Positions 40,087 through 51,755 of a stretch of DNA of 64,000 bases are shown one piece after another. Both the position numbers and the translations under genes were made by a program. The stretch is from positions 186,001 to 250,000 of the forward strand of contig NZ_CP078088.1 in NCBI RefSeq assembly GCF_022701175.1, written 5' to 3'. The notes beneath the pieces are model-generated. The model worked only from the letters and a program-made list of their open reading frames with translations, was not told where the DNA came from and ran no database searches. The DNA is from Allobaculum sp. Allo2 (GTDB lineage: Bacteria; Bacillota_I; Bacilli_A; Erysipelotrichales; Erysipelotrichaceae). Numbering within the stretch: the first letter of the stretch is position 1; each line of letters opens with the position of its first letter.

Positions 40087-40785
40087 TTACGCGTTCATCA
40101 CCGCTTCGATGGCTTCAAACGTGGCTTTCGGATCCGCTGCCTTAGTAATGGAACGACCGACAACGATGTAATCGCATCCCTGTTTGCGGGCGAATTCCGG
40201 GGTGGCGACGCGCTTCTGGTCGTCCTTGGAATCGGTGGCCAGACGAATGCCCGGGGTTACAGTAAGGAAATCTTCGCCGCAGGCTTCCTTGATCGCCTTG
40301 GCTTCATGGACGGAGCAGACCACGCCGTCCAGACCGGCTTCCTTGGCCGCTTTGGCGTAGCGAATGACGGAATCGATGACTTCGCCAGGGATGCCCTGCT
40401 GTTCGTTCATCGCTTCCTTCGACGTGCTGGTCAGCTGTGTTACCGCGATGACGAGCGGCTTCTTGCCTTCGCCGGCACCGAGTTCAATGCCTTCCTTGGC
40501 GGCTTTCATCATTTCGATGCCGCCGGCCGCATGGCAGTTGACGATATCGGCGCCCAGAGCCGCCAGGTTTTTCATGCCGCCTTTTACGGTGTTTGGAATA
40601 TCGTGCAGCTTCAGATCGAGGAAAACGTCATGACCCATCGCCTTGACTTCACGGACCATGTCCAGACCTTCCGCATACGTCAGTTCCATGCCGATTTTTA
40701 CGGTGACGGGCTGATCAAACTGGGAAAGGAAATCCAGGACTTCCTGACGGCTGGAAAAATCCAGCGCAATAATTGTTTTGCTCAT
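40087..40785 (-). CDS. pyrF: Orotidine 5'-phosphate decarboxylase
   Basis: Intact, 232 residues. It makes UMP from OMP, the last step of the pathway. FLDLKLHDIPNTVKGGMKNL contains the catalytic Lys-Asp pair and VTPGIRLATDSKDDQKRVAT the phosphate site. AAGGAG is 7 bases before ATG. It is downstream of pyrD but a hairpin lies between them. Confidence 0.95.
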   Translation of the reverse strand: MSKTIIALDFSSRQEVLDFLSQFDQPVTVKIGMELTYAEGLDMVREVKAMGHDVFLDLKLHDIPNTVKGGMKNLAALGADIVNCHAAGGIEMMKAAKEGIELGAGEGKKPLVIAVTQLTSTSKEAMNEQQGIPGEVIDSVIRYAKAAKEAGLDGVVCSVHEAKAIKEACGEDFLTVTPGIRLATDSKDDQKRVATPEFARKQGCDYIVVGRSITKAADPKATFEAIEAVMNA

Positions 40786-41006
40786 AAATTCTCCTTCTCT
40801 CGCTTTCGTGTTCTTCTGATGTTTCGCCGTTCTGCGCTTTCGAGCGTAGTCGGACAGGCATTTACGGATCGAATCGAGCCAGGCGCAGCAGGTCGCGCCT
40901 GGCGGTGCAGTTTTCGATCGCCTTTACTGTATCGAATCCTGTCTGAAAATGACAAAGAATCCAGCTTTCGTACGAAAAAGGGCTTTTCTTCTCTTCGTTT
41001 CGCCTC

Positions 41007-41036
41007 AAAAGAAGCCGGCAGTCGACCGGCTTCTTC
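41007..41036 (-). terminator. Possible terminator or attenuator between pyrD and pyrF
   Basis: Stem AAGAAGCCGG / CCGGCTTCTT (41009-41018, 41026-41035), loop CAGTCGA, with only TTTT after it on the minus strand. It may reduce readthrough into pyrF or mark the end of a major transcript. Confidence 0.55.
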
Positions 41037-41049
41037 GTTTTTAAAAGAC

Positions 41050-41964
41050 TTAGTTTTTCGGAAGCGCTTTGCCAATGGCTTCCTTGACCGAGTTCAGACG
41101 GTATCTGGCCAGAGCGGCAGGAAGTTCATCGATAATGCGCGGGCATGCCCACGGATCGACCAGATTTTCGCTGCCGATTTCCACAGCGCTTGCGCCTGCG
41201 TACAGGAATTCCAGAACATCTTCGGCGCATGTAATGCCGCCGCAGCCGATGATTGGAATGTTTACAGCCTGTGCACAAAGGTAGACCGCACGGATGGCGA
41301 TCGGCTTAATCGCCGGTCCGGAAAGACCGCCTGTGACGTTGCCAAGCAGCGGTTTTGCGGTGCGCAGATCGATGCGCATCGCCGGAACGGTATTGATCAG
41401 AACGATACCGTCAGCACCGGCCTGTTCCACCGCCTGCGCGATTTTCGTGATATCCGTTACGTTTGGCGAAAGCTTCACGTAAACCGGCTTGTCGGCAACG
41501 GCCTTCGCCATACGGGTGACTTCCGCAGCCAGTTCGGGATTGGTACCGATGGCCATGCCGCCGGCGGAAACGTTCGGGCAGGAGATGTTCAGCTCAAACG
41601 CCTTGATAACGTCCATGCCGCGCAGCTGTTCAATGACCAGCGCGTAGTCCTGCAGACTTGCGCCCGCCACGTTGGCGATGACTTCGGTATCAAACTGTTC
41701 CAGAAACGGAAGTTCGCGGGCTTTGACGAATTCCACGCCTCGGTTCTGCAGACCGATGGCGTTGATCATGCCCGACGGAGCTTCCGCGATGCGCGGCAGA
41801 GGATTGCCGGCGCGGGGATCGGGCGTAATGCTTTTGACGCAGCAGCCGCCCAGAAGGCTCAGATCGTAAATCATCGAAAATTCACGGCCAAAGCCGAAGG
41901 TTCCCGAGGCAGGAATAACCGGGTTTTTCAGGTTCAGACCTGGAAGCTGTACAGAAAGATCCAT
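41050..41964 (-). CDS. pyrD: Dihydroorotate dehydrogenase B, catalytic subunit
   Basis: Intact, 304 residues from ATG 41964; a longer frame reading into pyrK is not needed. Class 1B FMN enzyme: [31 protein letters not shown] with the catalytic Cys, [15 protein letters not shown] and IPIIGCGGI. It passes electrons to PyrK and NAD+. Its ATG shares a base with the pyrK stop codon (TAATG). Confidence 0.95.
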   Translation of the reverse strand: MDLSVQLPGLNLKNPVIPASGTFGFGREFSMIYDLSLLGGCCVKSITPDPRAGNPLPRIAEAPSGMINAIGLQNRGVEFVKARELPFLEQFDTEVIANVAGASLQDYALVIEQLRGMDVIKAFELNISCPNVSAGGMAIGTNPELAAEVTRMAKAVADKPVYVKLSPNVTDITKIAQAVEQAGADGIVLINTVPAMRIDLRTAKPLLGNVTGGLSGPAIKPIAIRAVYLCAQAVNIPIIGCGGITCAEDVLEFLYAGASAVEIGSENLVDPWACPRIIDELPAALARYRLNSVKEAIGKALPKN

Positions 41965-42698
41965 TACAGTACCACCTTTCCAATCGGGAATACGGGTCCG
42001 TTCTTGCAGACGCGAACCTGCATGCCGTTGCGATCCGTCATGACGCAGCCGTTGCATACGCCAAAACCACAGCCCATGCGAGCTTCTAACGATACATAGC
42101 CTTTGGTGTAGGCATTGCTGACGGCGCGCAGCATCGGAAGCGGGCCGCACGAGAGGACAAAATCCGTCTCGATGCCCTTAGCGCGAACGCCGTCCAGAAC
42201 GGTGCCCTTAATGCCGGCACTGCCGTCCATCGTGCAGATGACGGGCGAAATGCCCAGATGCTCAAATTCATCGACGTAGAAGACATCGCCGGCACTGTTA
42301 AAGCCCAGAACGACATCCACTTTAGCGCCTTTTTCAAGATAGGCTTTTGCGGTATACAGCATTGGAGGCGTTCCGACGCCGCCGCCCAGGATCAGAACTT
42401 CTTTCTGATCCGTGATCGGAAAACCGGTTCCCAGCGGACCGAGCAGCGAAAGGCAGGTGCCCGGTTCCATCGTCGACATTTTGTCGGTTCCGTTTCCCAT
42501 GATTTTGTAAACCAGCGTCAGGCGGTCTTCTTCCACCCACGATACGGAGATCGGGCGGCGAAGAAAGTAGCCGGGCAGCGCCACATCCACAAACTGGCCC
42601 GGTTTGGCCAGCGCGGCGAGGTCGGTTTTCAGAACCATTTTGTAAACCGAATCGGCGATGGGGGTATTGTTAAGGATTTCTGCGTTGGATTGTTTCAT
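41964..42698 (-). CDS. pyrK: Dihydroorotate dehydrogenase B, electron transfer subunit
   Basis: Intact, 244 residues. FAD and NAD domains ([29 protein letters not shown]) and a C-terminal 2Fe-2S cluster with Cys at [14 protein letters not shown] and VRVCKNGP. It forms a complex with PyrD and moves electrons to NAD+. It begins a few bases after the carB stop and overlaps the pyrD start by one base. Confidence 0.95.
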   Translation of the reverse strand: MKQSNAEILNNTPIADSVYKMVLKTDLAALAKPGQFVDVALPGYFLRRPISVSWVEEDRLTLVYKIMGNGTDKMSTMEPGTCLSLLGPLGTGFPITDQKEVLILGGGVGTPPMLYTAKAYLEKGAKVDVVLGFNSAGDVFYVDEFEHLGISPVICTMDGSAGIKGTVLDGVRAKGIETDFVLSCGPLPMLRAVSNAYTKGYVSLEARMGCGFGVCNGCVMTDRNGMQVRVCKNGPVFPIGKVVL

Positions 42699-42700
42699 GT

Positions 42701-45700
42701 TTATTTCCCCATTTCGTTCATGGAAATCATCGAGAAGGAAAGGGATTCAAGAACTTTGAGAAGCGCGTTGGCGGTATCGAGGGACGTCATGCAGAAAATG
42801 TTATTTTCCGAAGCCACGCGGCGGATGATAAATCCGTCGTCCTCGTTTTTGCGCGAATGACGGCTCATCGTGTTCACTACGAAGTTGACGCGGCCGTTTC
42901 GGATGACATCCACAACCGATTCCACATCGCCGCCCTGATTTTCAATCTTGGCAGCGTCGTGAACGAACAGGCCATGTTCGCGCAGGAAGCGAGCCGTACC
43001 CGGGGTGGCGTAAATGCCGTAACCGATCGTCGCAAAACGCTTAGCCAGCGGCAGTGCGTCTTCCTTGTCCGCATCCGCAATCGTCAGCAGGACGTTGCCG
43101 TGCGGAGAAACTTTAATACCAGCGGCAACCAGGGCTTTATACAGCGCCTTTTCAAGGTTGATATCGGAGCCTAACGCTTCACCGGTCGATTTCATTTCCG
43201 GTCCAAGAACGGTGTCTACGCTGCGCAGCTTGGCAAAGGAGAAGACTGGTGCCTTGACGAAGACGCGGTGCGCGTCTTCCGGACGATAGCCAGGTTCATA
43301 GCCCTGTTCGCGCAGGGAGTGGCCAAGTACCGCCATCGTCGCCGCATGGGACATCGGCGTACCGGTAATCTTGGACAGGAACGGAACGGTTCTTGAAGAT
43401 CTCGGATTGACTTCGAGAACATACACCTGATCATTATGATCAACAATAAACTGAATGTTGTACAGTCCGATGAATCCGAAACCTTGACCGATCCGGATGG
43501 CGTAGTCAATAATAGTACTTTTACTTCGTCGCTGATCGTCTGGGGCGGATAGACCGAAATGGAGTCGCCGGAATGGACGCCGGCGCGTTCGATATGTTCC
43601 ATGATGCCCGGCAGATAGACGTCTTTTCCATCGGCGATGCCATCGATTTCCAGCTCCTTGCCGACGATGTACTTGTCGACCAGAATCGGAGCGTCATGGG
43701 AAATTTCCTTAACCGCGTTGCCCATGTATTTCACGAGTTCATCGTCATCGTGAACGATTTCCATAGCGCGGCCGCCCAGTACGTAGGACGGACGAACGAG
43801 AACCGGATAGCCGATGCGCTTGGCGATGTCGAGCGCTTCTTCAACGGTAACCGCGGTTTCGCCCTGCGGCTGCGGGATATCAAGCTTTTTAAGCATCGCT
43901 TCAAATTCATGACGGTCTTCCGCAAGGTCAATGCTCTTGAGCGACGTACCGAGAATCTTGACGCCGTGTTCGGCAAGGGAAGCTGCCAGGTTGATGGCCG
44001 TCTGGCCGCCGAACTGAACGATGACGCCTTCCGGTTTTTCGAGATCGATGACTTCCATGACATCTTCGGTCGTCAGCGGTTCGAAATACAGCTTGTCGGA
44101 AATCGAGAAGTCGGTCGATACCGTTTCCGGGTTGTTGTTGATAATGATGGCTTCATAGCCGGCCGAACGCAGCGATTCGACGCAGTGTACGGTCGCGTAG
44201 TCAAACTCGACACCCTGACCGATACGGATCGGGCCGGAACCGAGAACGATGATTTTCTTATTGTCGGAAGGAATGCTTTCGTTTTCCTGCTCATACGTCG
44301 AGTAGAAGTACGGGGTGGCGGAAGTAAATTCGCCGGCGCAGGTGTCAACCATTTTGTAAACCGGAACGATGCCATTGGCGTGACGCAGGTCATACAGTTC
44401 CTTTTCCGGCACGTTCCAGGCTCTGGCGATGTAGGAATCGGAGAAGCCGTTTTGCTTGAGGATGGCGAGCGTTTCGACATCCATCGGTTTTGCCATCATC
44501 AGGGATTCGAGGTTGATGATGCGCTCGAGATGCCACAGGAAGAACGGGTCGATCTTCGTCATATCGTGAAGTTCTTCAATCGTGCCACCGTCGCGCAGCC
44601 ATTTGCCCAGCGCGTACATGCGCAGATCGCTCTTGCCTGTGATCAGCTTGGCGAGATCTTCCCTGGACAGTTCGTCAAGATCCTTTAAGTACAGATGATC
44701 GACTTTCATTTCCAGCGAACGTACGCCTTTGAGGAACGATTCCGCAAACGTACGGCCGATGGACATGACTTCACCAGTCGCCTTCATCTGCGTACCGAGG
44801 GTACGGTCGGCGTTCGGGAATTTGTCGAAGGGAAAACGCGGGAACTTGGAAACGATGTAGTCAATCGCCGGTTCGAAGCAGGCGTAGGACGATTTGGTAA
44901 TCGGGTTGAGAATTTCATCGAGGGTCAGGCCGACTGCGAGTTTGGCCGAAATGCGCGCGATCGGATAGCCGGTGGCTTTGGACGCCAGCGCCGAAGAGCG
45001 GGATACACGCGGGTTAACCTCAATGACGTAGTACTTGAAGCTTTCCGGATCGAGGGCGAGCTGTACATTGCATCCGCCGCAGATTTTCAGGGCGCGGATG
45101 ATTTTCAGCGAAGCTGAACGAAGCAGCTGGTTTTCGCGGTCGGTCAGCGTCTGTACCGGAGCGACAACGATGGAGTCGCCGGTATGAATGCCGACAGGAT
45201 CCACGTTTTCCATGTTGCAGACCACGATCGCGTTGTCGTTGGTATCGCGCATAACTTCGTACTCGATTTCCTTGTAGCCGGCAATCGACTGCTCGATCAG
45301 GCACTGGTGAACTGGGGAAATTTTCAGACCGGCATCGCAGATGGTGCGCAGTTCTTCTTCATTGTCCGCAAATCCGCCGCCGGTTCCGCCCAGAGTGTAG
45401 GCCGGACGGACAACGACCGGGTAGCCGAGGGTTCTGCAGTATTCCACTGCCTGATCCACGGTGTGGACGATGTCGCTTTCCGGCACCGGTTCGTTAATTT
45501 CACGCATGAGCGAACGGAAGAGTTCGCGGTCTTCCGCCTTGTTGATGGCGGAAAGGTCGGTACCGAGGATTTCGACACCGTATTCATCGAGAATGCCGTC
45601 TTCCGCCAGTTCAACAACCAGGTTCAGACCAGTCTGGCCGCCGAGGGAGCCAAGAACGGCATCCGGGCGTTCCTTATAAATAATGCGTTTGGCAAAGTCG

Positions 45701-45912
45701 AGGGTAATCGGCTCGATGTACACCTGGTCGGCAACAACCGAGTCGGTCATGATGGTCGCCGGGTTGGAGTTGATCAGAATGACTTCATAGCCTTCTTCAC
45801 GCAGCGACTGGCAGGCCTGTGTTCCTGCATAGTCGAATTCGGCAGCCTGGCCGATGACGATCGGGCCGGAGCCGATAACGAGAATTTTATGGATATCCGT
45901 ACGTTTAGGCAT
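42701..45912 (-). CDS. carB: Carbamoyl-phosphate synthase large chain (1 frameshift)
   Basis: About 1070 residues, normal size. [20 protein letters not shown] opens the first half. Two ATP-grasp halves carry [40 protein letters not shown] and, in the second half, [20 protein letters not shown]. The C-terminal MGS-type allosteric domain covers the last 140 residues ([18 protein letters not shown]). One A is missing near 43520 ([19 protein letters not shown] expected). The ATG overlaps carA by 8 bases. Confidence 0.95.
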
Positions 45913-46996
45913 TCTTCTTTTTCTCCTTTTCTTCTTCCATCAGCGCCATGAAGCGGTCAAACATTTTCTTGGAGTCGTTCGGGCCGGCATTGGCTTCGGG
46001 ATGGAACTGAAGCGAGAAAACCGGGTATTCGGTATGCATCATGCCTTCGCAGGACTTGTCGTTCAGCGCGACATGCGTCATTTTCAGACCCGTTCCTTTC
46101 AGCGAGTCCTTATCGACCGCATAGCCATGGTTCTGGCTGGTAATTTCCACATGGCCGTCTTCGAGATCAACAACTGGATGGTTGCCGCCGCGATGGCCGA
46201 ATTTCAGCTTGTAGGTTTTGGCACCGCAGGCCAGCGCGATCAGCTGATGGCCCAGGCAGATGCCGAAGATGGGTACTTTTCCGATCAGATTGCGGATCGT
46301 TTCAATCGATTCCGGCAGATCTTCCGGGTTTCCAGGACCGTTCGTGAGCATGACACCGTCCGGGCGGAAGTTCATGATCGTTTTCCAGTCGGTGTTATAC
46401 GGAACAACGACGATGTCGCAGCCGCGCATCGACAGTTCGCGCACGATGCCCAGCTTGGCGCCAAAGTCCATCAGGATAACTTTCGGTCCGCGGTTTGGTA
46501 CCGAGTAAAGCTTGGAGGAGCTTACGCGCTTTACCTGATCGTGCGGCAGTTCCGTTTCCTGCAGCGTTTTCACAATTGCGTCCACATCGGCGTCGACATT
46601 GGCCATCGTCGCGCGCATGGTGCCGTGTTCACGGATGCGGCGGGTCAGCGCGCGGGTATCCACTTCGCTGATGCCTGGGATATTTTCGTTTTTGCAGAAC
46701 TGGTCGAGCGATTCGCAGGCGCGCCAGTTGGAGTAGTCGTCACAGAGATTTTTGACAACGAAACCGAACGCAGCCGGTTCAATGCTTTCCCAGTCGTCGC
46801 GGTTTACGCCGTAGTTTCCGATGAGGGGGTACGTCATCAGAATGATCTGACCGCAGTAGGAGTTGTCCGTAAGGATCTCCTGGTAGCCGGTCATTGAGGT
46901 GTTGAAAACAAGCTCGCCGATCTGGAAATTGTCGGAGCCGAAGCCCTTGCCTTTCCAGACGCTGCCGTCTTCAAGAATCAGCAGTCTGTCTTCCAT
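45905..46996 (-). CDS. carA: Carbamoyl-phosphate synthase small chain
   Basis: Intact, 363 residues. Glutaminase subunit that feeds ammonia to CarB. The nucleophile Cys lies in [20 protein letters not shown] and the catalytic His in [39 protein letters not shown] and [20 protein letters not shown] are family starts. It overlaps carB by 8 bases. Its ribosome binding site lies in a 17-bp tandem duplication described as a finding. Confidence 0.96.
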   Translation of the reverse strand: MEDRLLILEDGSVWKGKGFGSDNFQIGELVFNTSMTGYQEILTDNSYCGQIILMTYPLIGNYGVNRDDWESIEPAAFGFVVKNLCDDYSNWRACESLDQFCKNENIPGISEVDTRALTRRIREHGTMRATMANVDADVDAIVKTLQETELPHDQVKRVSSSKLYSVPNRGPKVILMDFGAKLGIVRELSMRGCDIVVVPYNTDWKTIMNFRPDGVMLTNGPGNPEDLPESIETIRNLIGKVPIFGICLGHQLIALACGAKTYKLKFGHRGGNHPVVDLEDGHVEITSQNHGYAVDKDSLKGTGLKMTHVALNDKSCEGMMHTEYPVFSLQFHPEANAGPNDSKKMFDRFMALMEEEKEKKKNA

Positions 46997-47030
46997 ATTT
47001 ATTTATCCTTTCTATTTATTTATCCTTTCT
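46997..47030 (-). repeat. 17-bp perfect tandem duplication around the carA ribosome binding site
   Basis: The plus-strand unit ATTTATTTATCCTTTCT occurs at 46997-47013 and again at 47014-47030. On the minus strand each copy reads AGAAAGGATAAATAAAT, with an AAAGGA binding site. The pyrC stop codon (TAA at 47016-47018) lies in the upstream copy, and the carA ATG follows the other directly. Confidence 0.9.
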
Positions 47031-48327
47031 GGTCCATACCGGGCGGCCCTCCGACCACGTCTGCATGACGCACACATTCGCTGTCCAGCCGCCAAACGGC
47101 GTATTTTTCCCTTTCGATTCAAAATCGGCGGGGTCAATGGTGTAGGTTCGATCAAAATCCGCCAGGAAGAAATCCGGGCGATAGCCTTCGCGCAGCTCGC
47201 CGGTCTTTTCCAGACCGAAGCGCTTCGCGGGCTTTGCGGCCATCCACTCCAGCAGCTGTTTCAGACTCCAGCGTTTCTGGCGGTCCACAAACTCGGTGTA
47301 CAGCAGCGGGAAGGCGGTTTCGAGAGCAACGATGCCAAAGGGCGCCTTGTCCATCGGCCGCGTTTTTCTTCCATCGTATGCGGGGCATGGTCGTTGGCGA
47401 TGAAATCCAGCGTTCCATCTTCCAGCCCTTCAATCAGCGCCATGCGATCTTCATGCGAACGCAGGGGCGGATTCATTTTTTCCATCGCATCCTGAACGTC
47501 CCTGTCTTCCAGGAGCAGATGATGTGCAGTCACTTCGGCGGTGCAGTTGACGCCGTCGCGCTTGGCCTGCCGCAGTGCTTCCACGCTTTCTTTTGCGGAA
47601 ATGTGATCTGCATGGTAAGCCACCGGAATCTGGCGTGCATAGCCGAGATCGCGAATGAGCTGGGCGCTTTCACAGGCGCTCGGAATACCGATCCAGCCAT
47701 TCTTTTTCGCGTACGGACCTTCATGCACCGAAGCGCCCGGCGCGCGATAGTTCATGTCTTCGGTATGGCAGGAAAAGAGCACATCGGCTTCCACTGCCTT
47801 TTTCATGGCTTCCTGCATGACATCGCCGCTCGCTACGCCGACGCCGTCATCCGAAAACTGATGAATGCCGAGTTTTTTCAGCGCCGCATAGTCGGTCGGC
47901 GTCCTGCCGGCTTCATCGTCGGTGATTGTTCCAAACGGAATCACGCGTACAACGGCATCGTTCGCGATTTTTCCAGATACGGTTCCATCGTCTCTACAGT
48001 TGATGGATACGGGCGAAGGTTTGGCATCGCGAAGATCGTCGTAAAGCCGCCGGCAGCCGCCGCCCGGCTTCCCGCGGCAATCGTTTCCTTGGCTTCGTAG
48101 CCTGGTTCGCGCAGATGCACGTGGGTATCAACCAGACCGGGCAGTACAGCCAGGCCCTTGGCATCGATAATTTCCACATCGTCATCGACTTCAATTTCTG
48201 GCGCGATCTGAAGGATTTTTTCCTGATCAAACAACATTTCCAGATTCTGAAGCGAACCGTCATAAAAGATGCGGGCGTTCTTGATCTTGATGGGGTGAAG
48301 CCCGGAAAATGCGGGTTTCGTGTTCAC
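47016..48327 (-). CDS. pyrC: Dihydroorotase (2 frameshifts)
   Basis: About 437 residues. Zinc enzyme closing carbamoyl aspartate to dihydroorotate. [16 protein letters not shown] has the first metal His pair, [13 protein letters not shown] and [13 protein letters not shown] the others, and [15 protein letters not shown] the catalytic Asp. Frame changes lie near 47960 and 47350. The ATG at 48327 begins [20 protein letters not shown] after GGAGG. The stop codon lies inside the duplicated carA binding site. Confidence 0.94.
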
Positions 48328-48444
48328 AGAGATTTCCTCCTTTATTCGGGTTTCTCTTATTTATCGTAGATTTAACGGAAGGCTCCGTCTTATCTTTCCT
48401 GGATTCGTAAGTGTTTCTGGCCGGTTTCGCCGGCTTTTTATGGC

Positions 48445-49349
<905 letters not shown>

Positions 49350-49384
49350 TCACTTACCTCCCTGATGTCCAGATCCATGGTGAT

Positions 49385-49397
49385 GATCAATTTGATC
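49385..49397. promoter_or_regulatory. Perfect palindrome at the pyrB transcription start
   Basis: GATCAATTTGATC is a perfect 13-bp palindrome (arms GATCAA / TTGATC, one central base). It lies 6-7 bases downstream of the predicted -10 and thus over the start point, where a repressor would block transcription. The protein that would bind is unknown. Confidence 0.55.
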
Positions 49398-49403
49398 TTT
49401 TGG

Positions 49404-49433
49404 ATTATAGCGCAAGTCCCCGCAGGATGACAA
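49404..49433 (-). promoter_or_regulatory. Promoter of the pyr operon
   Basis: Minus-strand TTGTCA and TATAAT separated by 18 bp, about 55 bp before the pyrB ATG. The leader would be under 50 bases, too short for a PyrR-type attenuator, and no pyrR lies in the window. Confidence 0.75.
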
Positions 49434-49440
49434 ACAAATT

Positions 49441-50250
49441 TCAAGCGTCGTACCCTGCAGGAATTTTTCCCTCCGGATTGCACCATTTCCCTTCTTTTGG
49501 ATCATTTTCAGAATGTATCTCTTCGAATTAGGAACTATACCATGCGCAGTAAAAAGAAAAATCAGACGATCCGCGTCAGGCAAACGGAAAATGGTATAGG
49601 GGCAAGCAGAGCCAAAAGCGTAGATACAGATCGGCAAAAGTAAAAACGAAATTTCCACTTTACATAAAGCATATACATCCATTTTACCCTAAAAACTGTC
49701 AAAGATTCGATGGCGACGCGAGTCTTTGCAGGAATTTTCCGCCCTTGGACTGCACCGCTTTCTTTCTTCCAGGCCATTTTCTGAATGGATCTCTTCGAAT
49801 CCGGAACTCCACTTTGCGCAGGAAAAGGGAAATCAGATGATCCGCGCCAGACAAACGGAGAATGGTATGCGGGAAAGCCAGAACAAAAAGTGCAGCTACA
49901 GATCGACAAAAGCCAAAAGCCCGATATCCGATTTACATAAAGTAAATACAGACTTTTAGGCCAAAAAACTGTCAAAGTTTCAATGGCTGCGCAAAGAAAA
50001 ACATCCTGCAGGAAAACAGAACCAAAATGTGTAGCTACAGATTTGCAAAAAACTAAAAAGGATATTTTCGCTTTATATAAAGAAGATATAGACTTTTTTT
50101 CACCTGAAAAACTGTCAAAGATTCAATTGCCATCCCAGTTCCTGCAGGAATATTCCGCCTCTGGACTTTGCCGTTTCCTTCTTCTGCGCCATTTTCCGAA
50201 TGGATCTCTTCGAATCCGAAACTATGTTCTGCGCAGTAAAAATGGAGTGC
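49441..50250. repeat. Diverged tandem repeat array (unit about 270 bp) upstream of pyrB
   Basis: A unit of about 270 bp is present twice in full (about 49441-49704 and 49705-49977), once with an internal deletion (49978-50120) and once as a first half (50121-50250). Shared marks on the plus strand are CTGCAGGAA near the unit start, GGATCTCTTCGAATCCG in the middle, CAGACAAACGG, CTACAGAT and ACTGTCAAAG at the end. ACTGTCAAAG recurs at 49695, 49968 and 50111, and on the minus strand gives TTTGACAG, containing a consensus TTGACA. Open frames in the copies are not conserved, so it does not look protein-coding. About 970 bp separate pyrB from the next gene. Confidence 0.8.
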
Positions 50251-50276
50251 CGACCGGTTTTCGACACTCCGTTTTT
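50243..50276 (-). terminator. Terminator of the nuclease gene
   Basis: Minus strand CGGAGTGTCG ... CGGCACTCC, then ATTTTT. About 45 bp after the nuclease stop at 50322 and at the border of the repeat array. Confidence 0.75.
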
Positions 50277-50321
50277 CTGTTTCCTCATTTTTCACGTTTT
50301 TTACTGCCGGACTGGGCGCAC

Positions 50322-51437
50322 TTACGGGTTGCATCGTTTGCAGGGCTGATAGCCTTCCGCAATCAGCGCATCCCGGCTGGCAACGACATCCTTGCGGTTT
50401 TTCGGTTTCATATCCGCGACGGACTTGCAGTCGGGGTGATGGAACTTATGCGTATTCGTATTGCAGACGTAGGACGCTTCGGCAGCCGGAGCCTGGGCGG
50501 GTGCCTGGGCATCGTCGCCAGAAGGAGCGGCCTGTTCCTGACCCGTTCCGCCGACGGCGATGGTTCCGTCCGCTTCATTAGATCCGTCAGCATAATTGAT
50601 GGCCACACCCGGTTCGCGGTTGTACGCAAAGACGCAGAACTGCAGTCCCTTTCCGTCATCTTCGACAGATTTGGCTTCCATCAGGACACCCTGAGCAACC
50701 AGATCGTTTCCTTTGTAAATTGGGGTCACCCGGTACATGACGTGGTTTCCCGTCTGTTCAATATAGTCCCGGGCCTGTGTCTCATACGGAAGCATGCCTT
50801 TCGTATTCATCGTCCGGGTTCCGGTAATGAGGTTGCGCGGATTGGCGTTCTGACCGGAAAGCATGTAAGCCACCAGATGGCAGCGGTTGTACACATAGCC
50901 GTTTTCCACAAACGGATATTCCTTGTTTTCAAAACCGGTCGGATGCACGGACGAAATATCGCCGCGATCTTCCTCCGGCATGATTTCCTGACCTAAAGAG
51001 GCGTAGCCCATAGTCGCTCGGCCAAACGCATCCAGATCGAAGTAATGCTGGAAAGCCTGCGTCGTTTCTTCGTTTTCTTCAAAAAACGGGACGTTGTCAT
51101 GTATGATCGCCACCGGATTTCCGGTATAGGGCGGAATGTCGTCCGCGGTAAAGTCGTAGCCAGGCGCGTACGGCTCGCTTTGACTGTCTGCCGCGGCCGT
51201 TTGCGAACTTTGCGAAGACAGGCTGGACTCATTTTGCAGGGAAGACGTTTGCTGACTTTGCGAAATGGAAATCGAACTTTGCGACCGGCTTGCATCCTCG
51301 ACGGAAGAAGCGCCGCATGCCGTCAGCAGCGGGATCAGAAGCAGCACAAGGGCGCGGTTTAAAATCCTGGACATCGTTCTCGCCCGTTTTCGCACTCTGT
51401 GCGAAAATCGATGCGCAGAAGAATTAAAGGGGTTCAT
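50322..51437 (-). CDS. DNA/RNA non-specific endonuclease, lipoprotein, with Cys-rich tail
   Basis: Intact, 371 residues from ATG 51437 (AAAGGAAA is spaced 9 bases before). A basic start (MNPFNSSAHRFSHRVRKRAR) precedes the signal ILNRALVLLLIPLLTAC with lipobox Cys. A Ser/Gln-rich linker follows. The nuclease domain contains VYNRCHLVAYMLSGQNANPR then NLITGTRTMN, the NRxH form of the DRGH active site. The tail SYVCNTNTHKFHHPDCKSVA ... GYQPCKRC is a small Cys/His metal-binding module seen on several secreted nucleases. It probably degrades DNA at the cell surface, for feeding or DNA uptake. Confidence 0.87.
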   Translation of the reverse strand: MNPFNSSAHRFSHRVRKRARTMSRILNRALVLLLIPLLTACGASSVEDASRSQSSISISQSQQTSSLQNESSLSSQSSQTAAADSQSEPYAPGYDFTADDIPPYTGNPVAIIHDNVPFFEENEETTQAFQHYFDLDAFGRATMGYASLGQEIMPEEDRGDISSVHPTGFENKEYPFVENGYVYNRCHLVAYMLSGQNANPRNLITGTRTMNTKGMLPYETQARDYIEQTGNHVMYRVTPIYKGNDLVAQGVLMEAKSVEDDGKGLQFCVFAYNREPGVAINYADGSNEADGTIAVGGTGQEQAAPSGDDAQAPAQAPAAEASYVCNTNTHKFHHPDCKSVADMKPKNRKDVVASRDALIAEGYQPCKRCNP

Positions 51438-51755
51438 CGTCTCAGTTTCCTTTCCGTAAAAGACCAGCCCCTTTTCCATCGCCAGAAAGCCCGAAAAATC
51501 CGCTTTGATTCCGATTATGGGAAGAGTGTGGTCTCTCTTTTTCTCTCATTCGTCTATATTTTGGACCAGTTGTCAGAGATTTAGAATTATTCGGGCACAA
51601 TTATCCGTTAAATAAGGCGATTTCGAATTTCGCCGAAATCGTCTCGTAAAATTTGGGGTCCTTTCTGGCGTGTATGCGCTTTCGTCATCTTCACATATTT
51701 AGGCGCTAATCCTTTGAAATCTCTTTTTAGAATGATTTTGGAAATGAGGAATTCC

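Noticed and set aside
49441..50250. CRISPR array or retron-like array
   Set aside because: Units are about 270 bp and diverged along their whole length, with no short identical repeats or unique spacers, no cas genes and no reverse transcriptase nearby.
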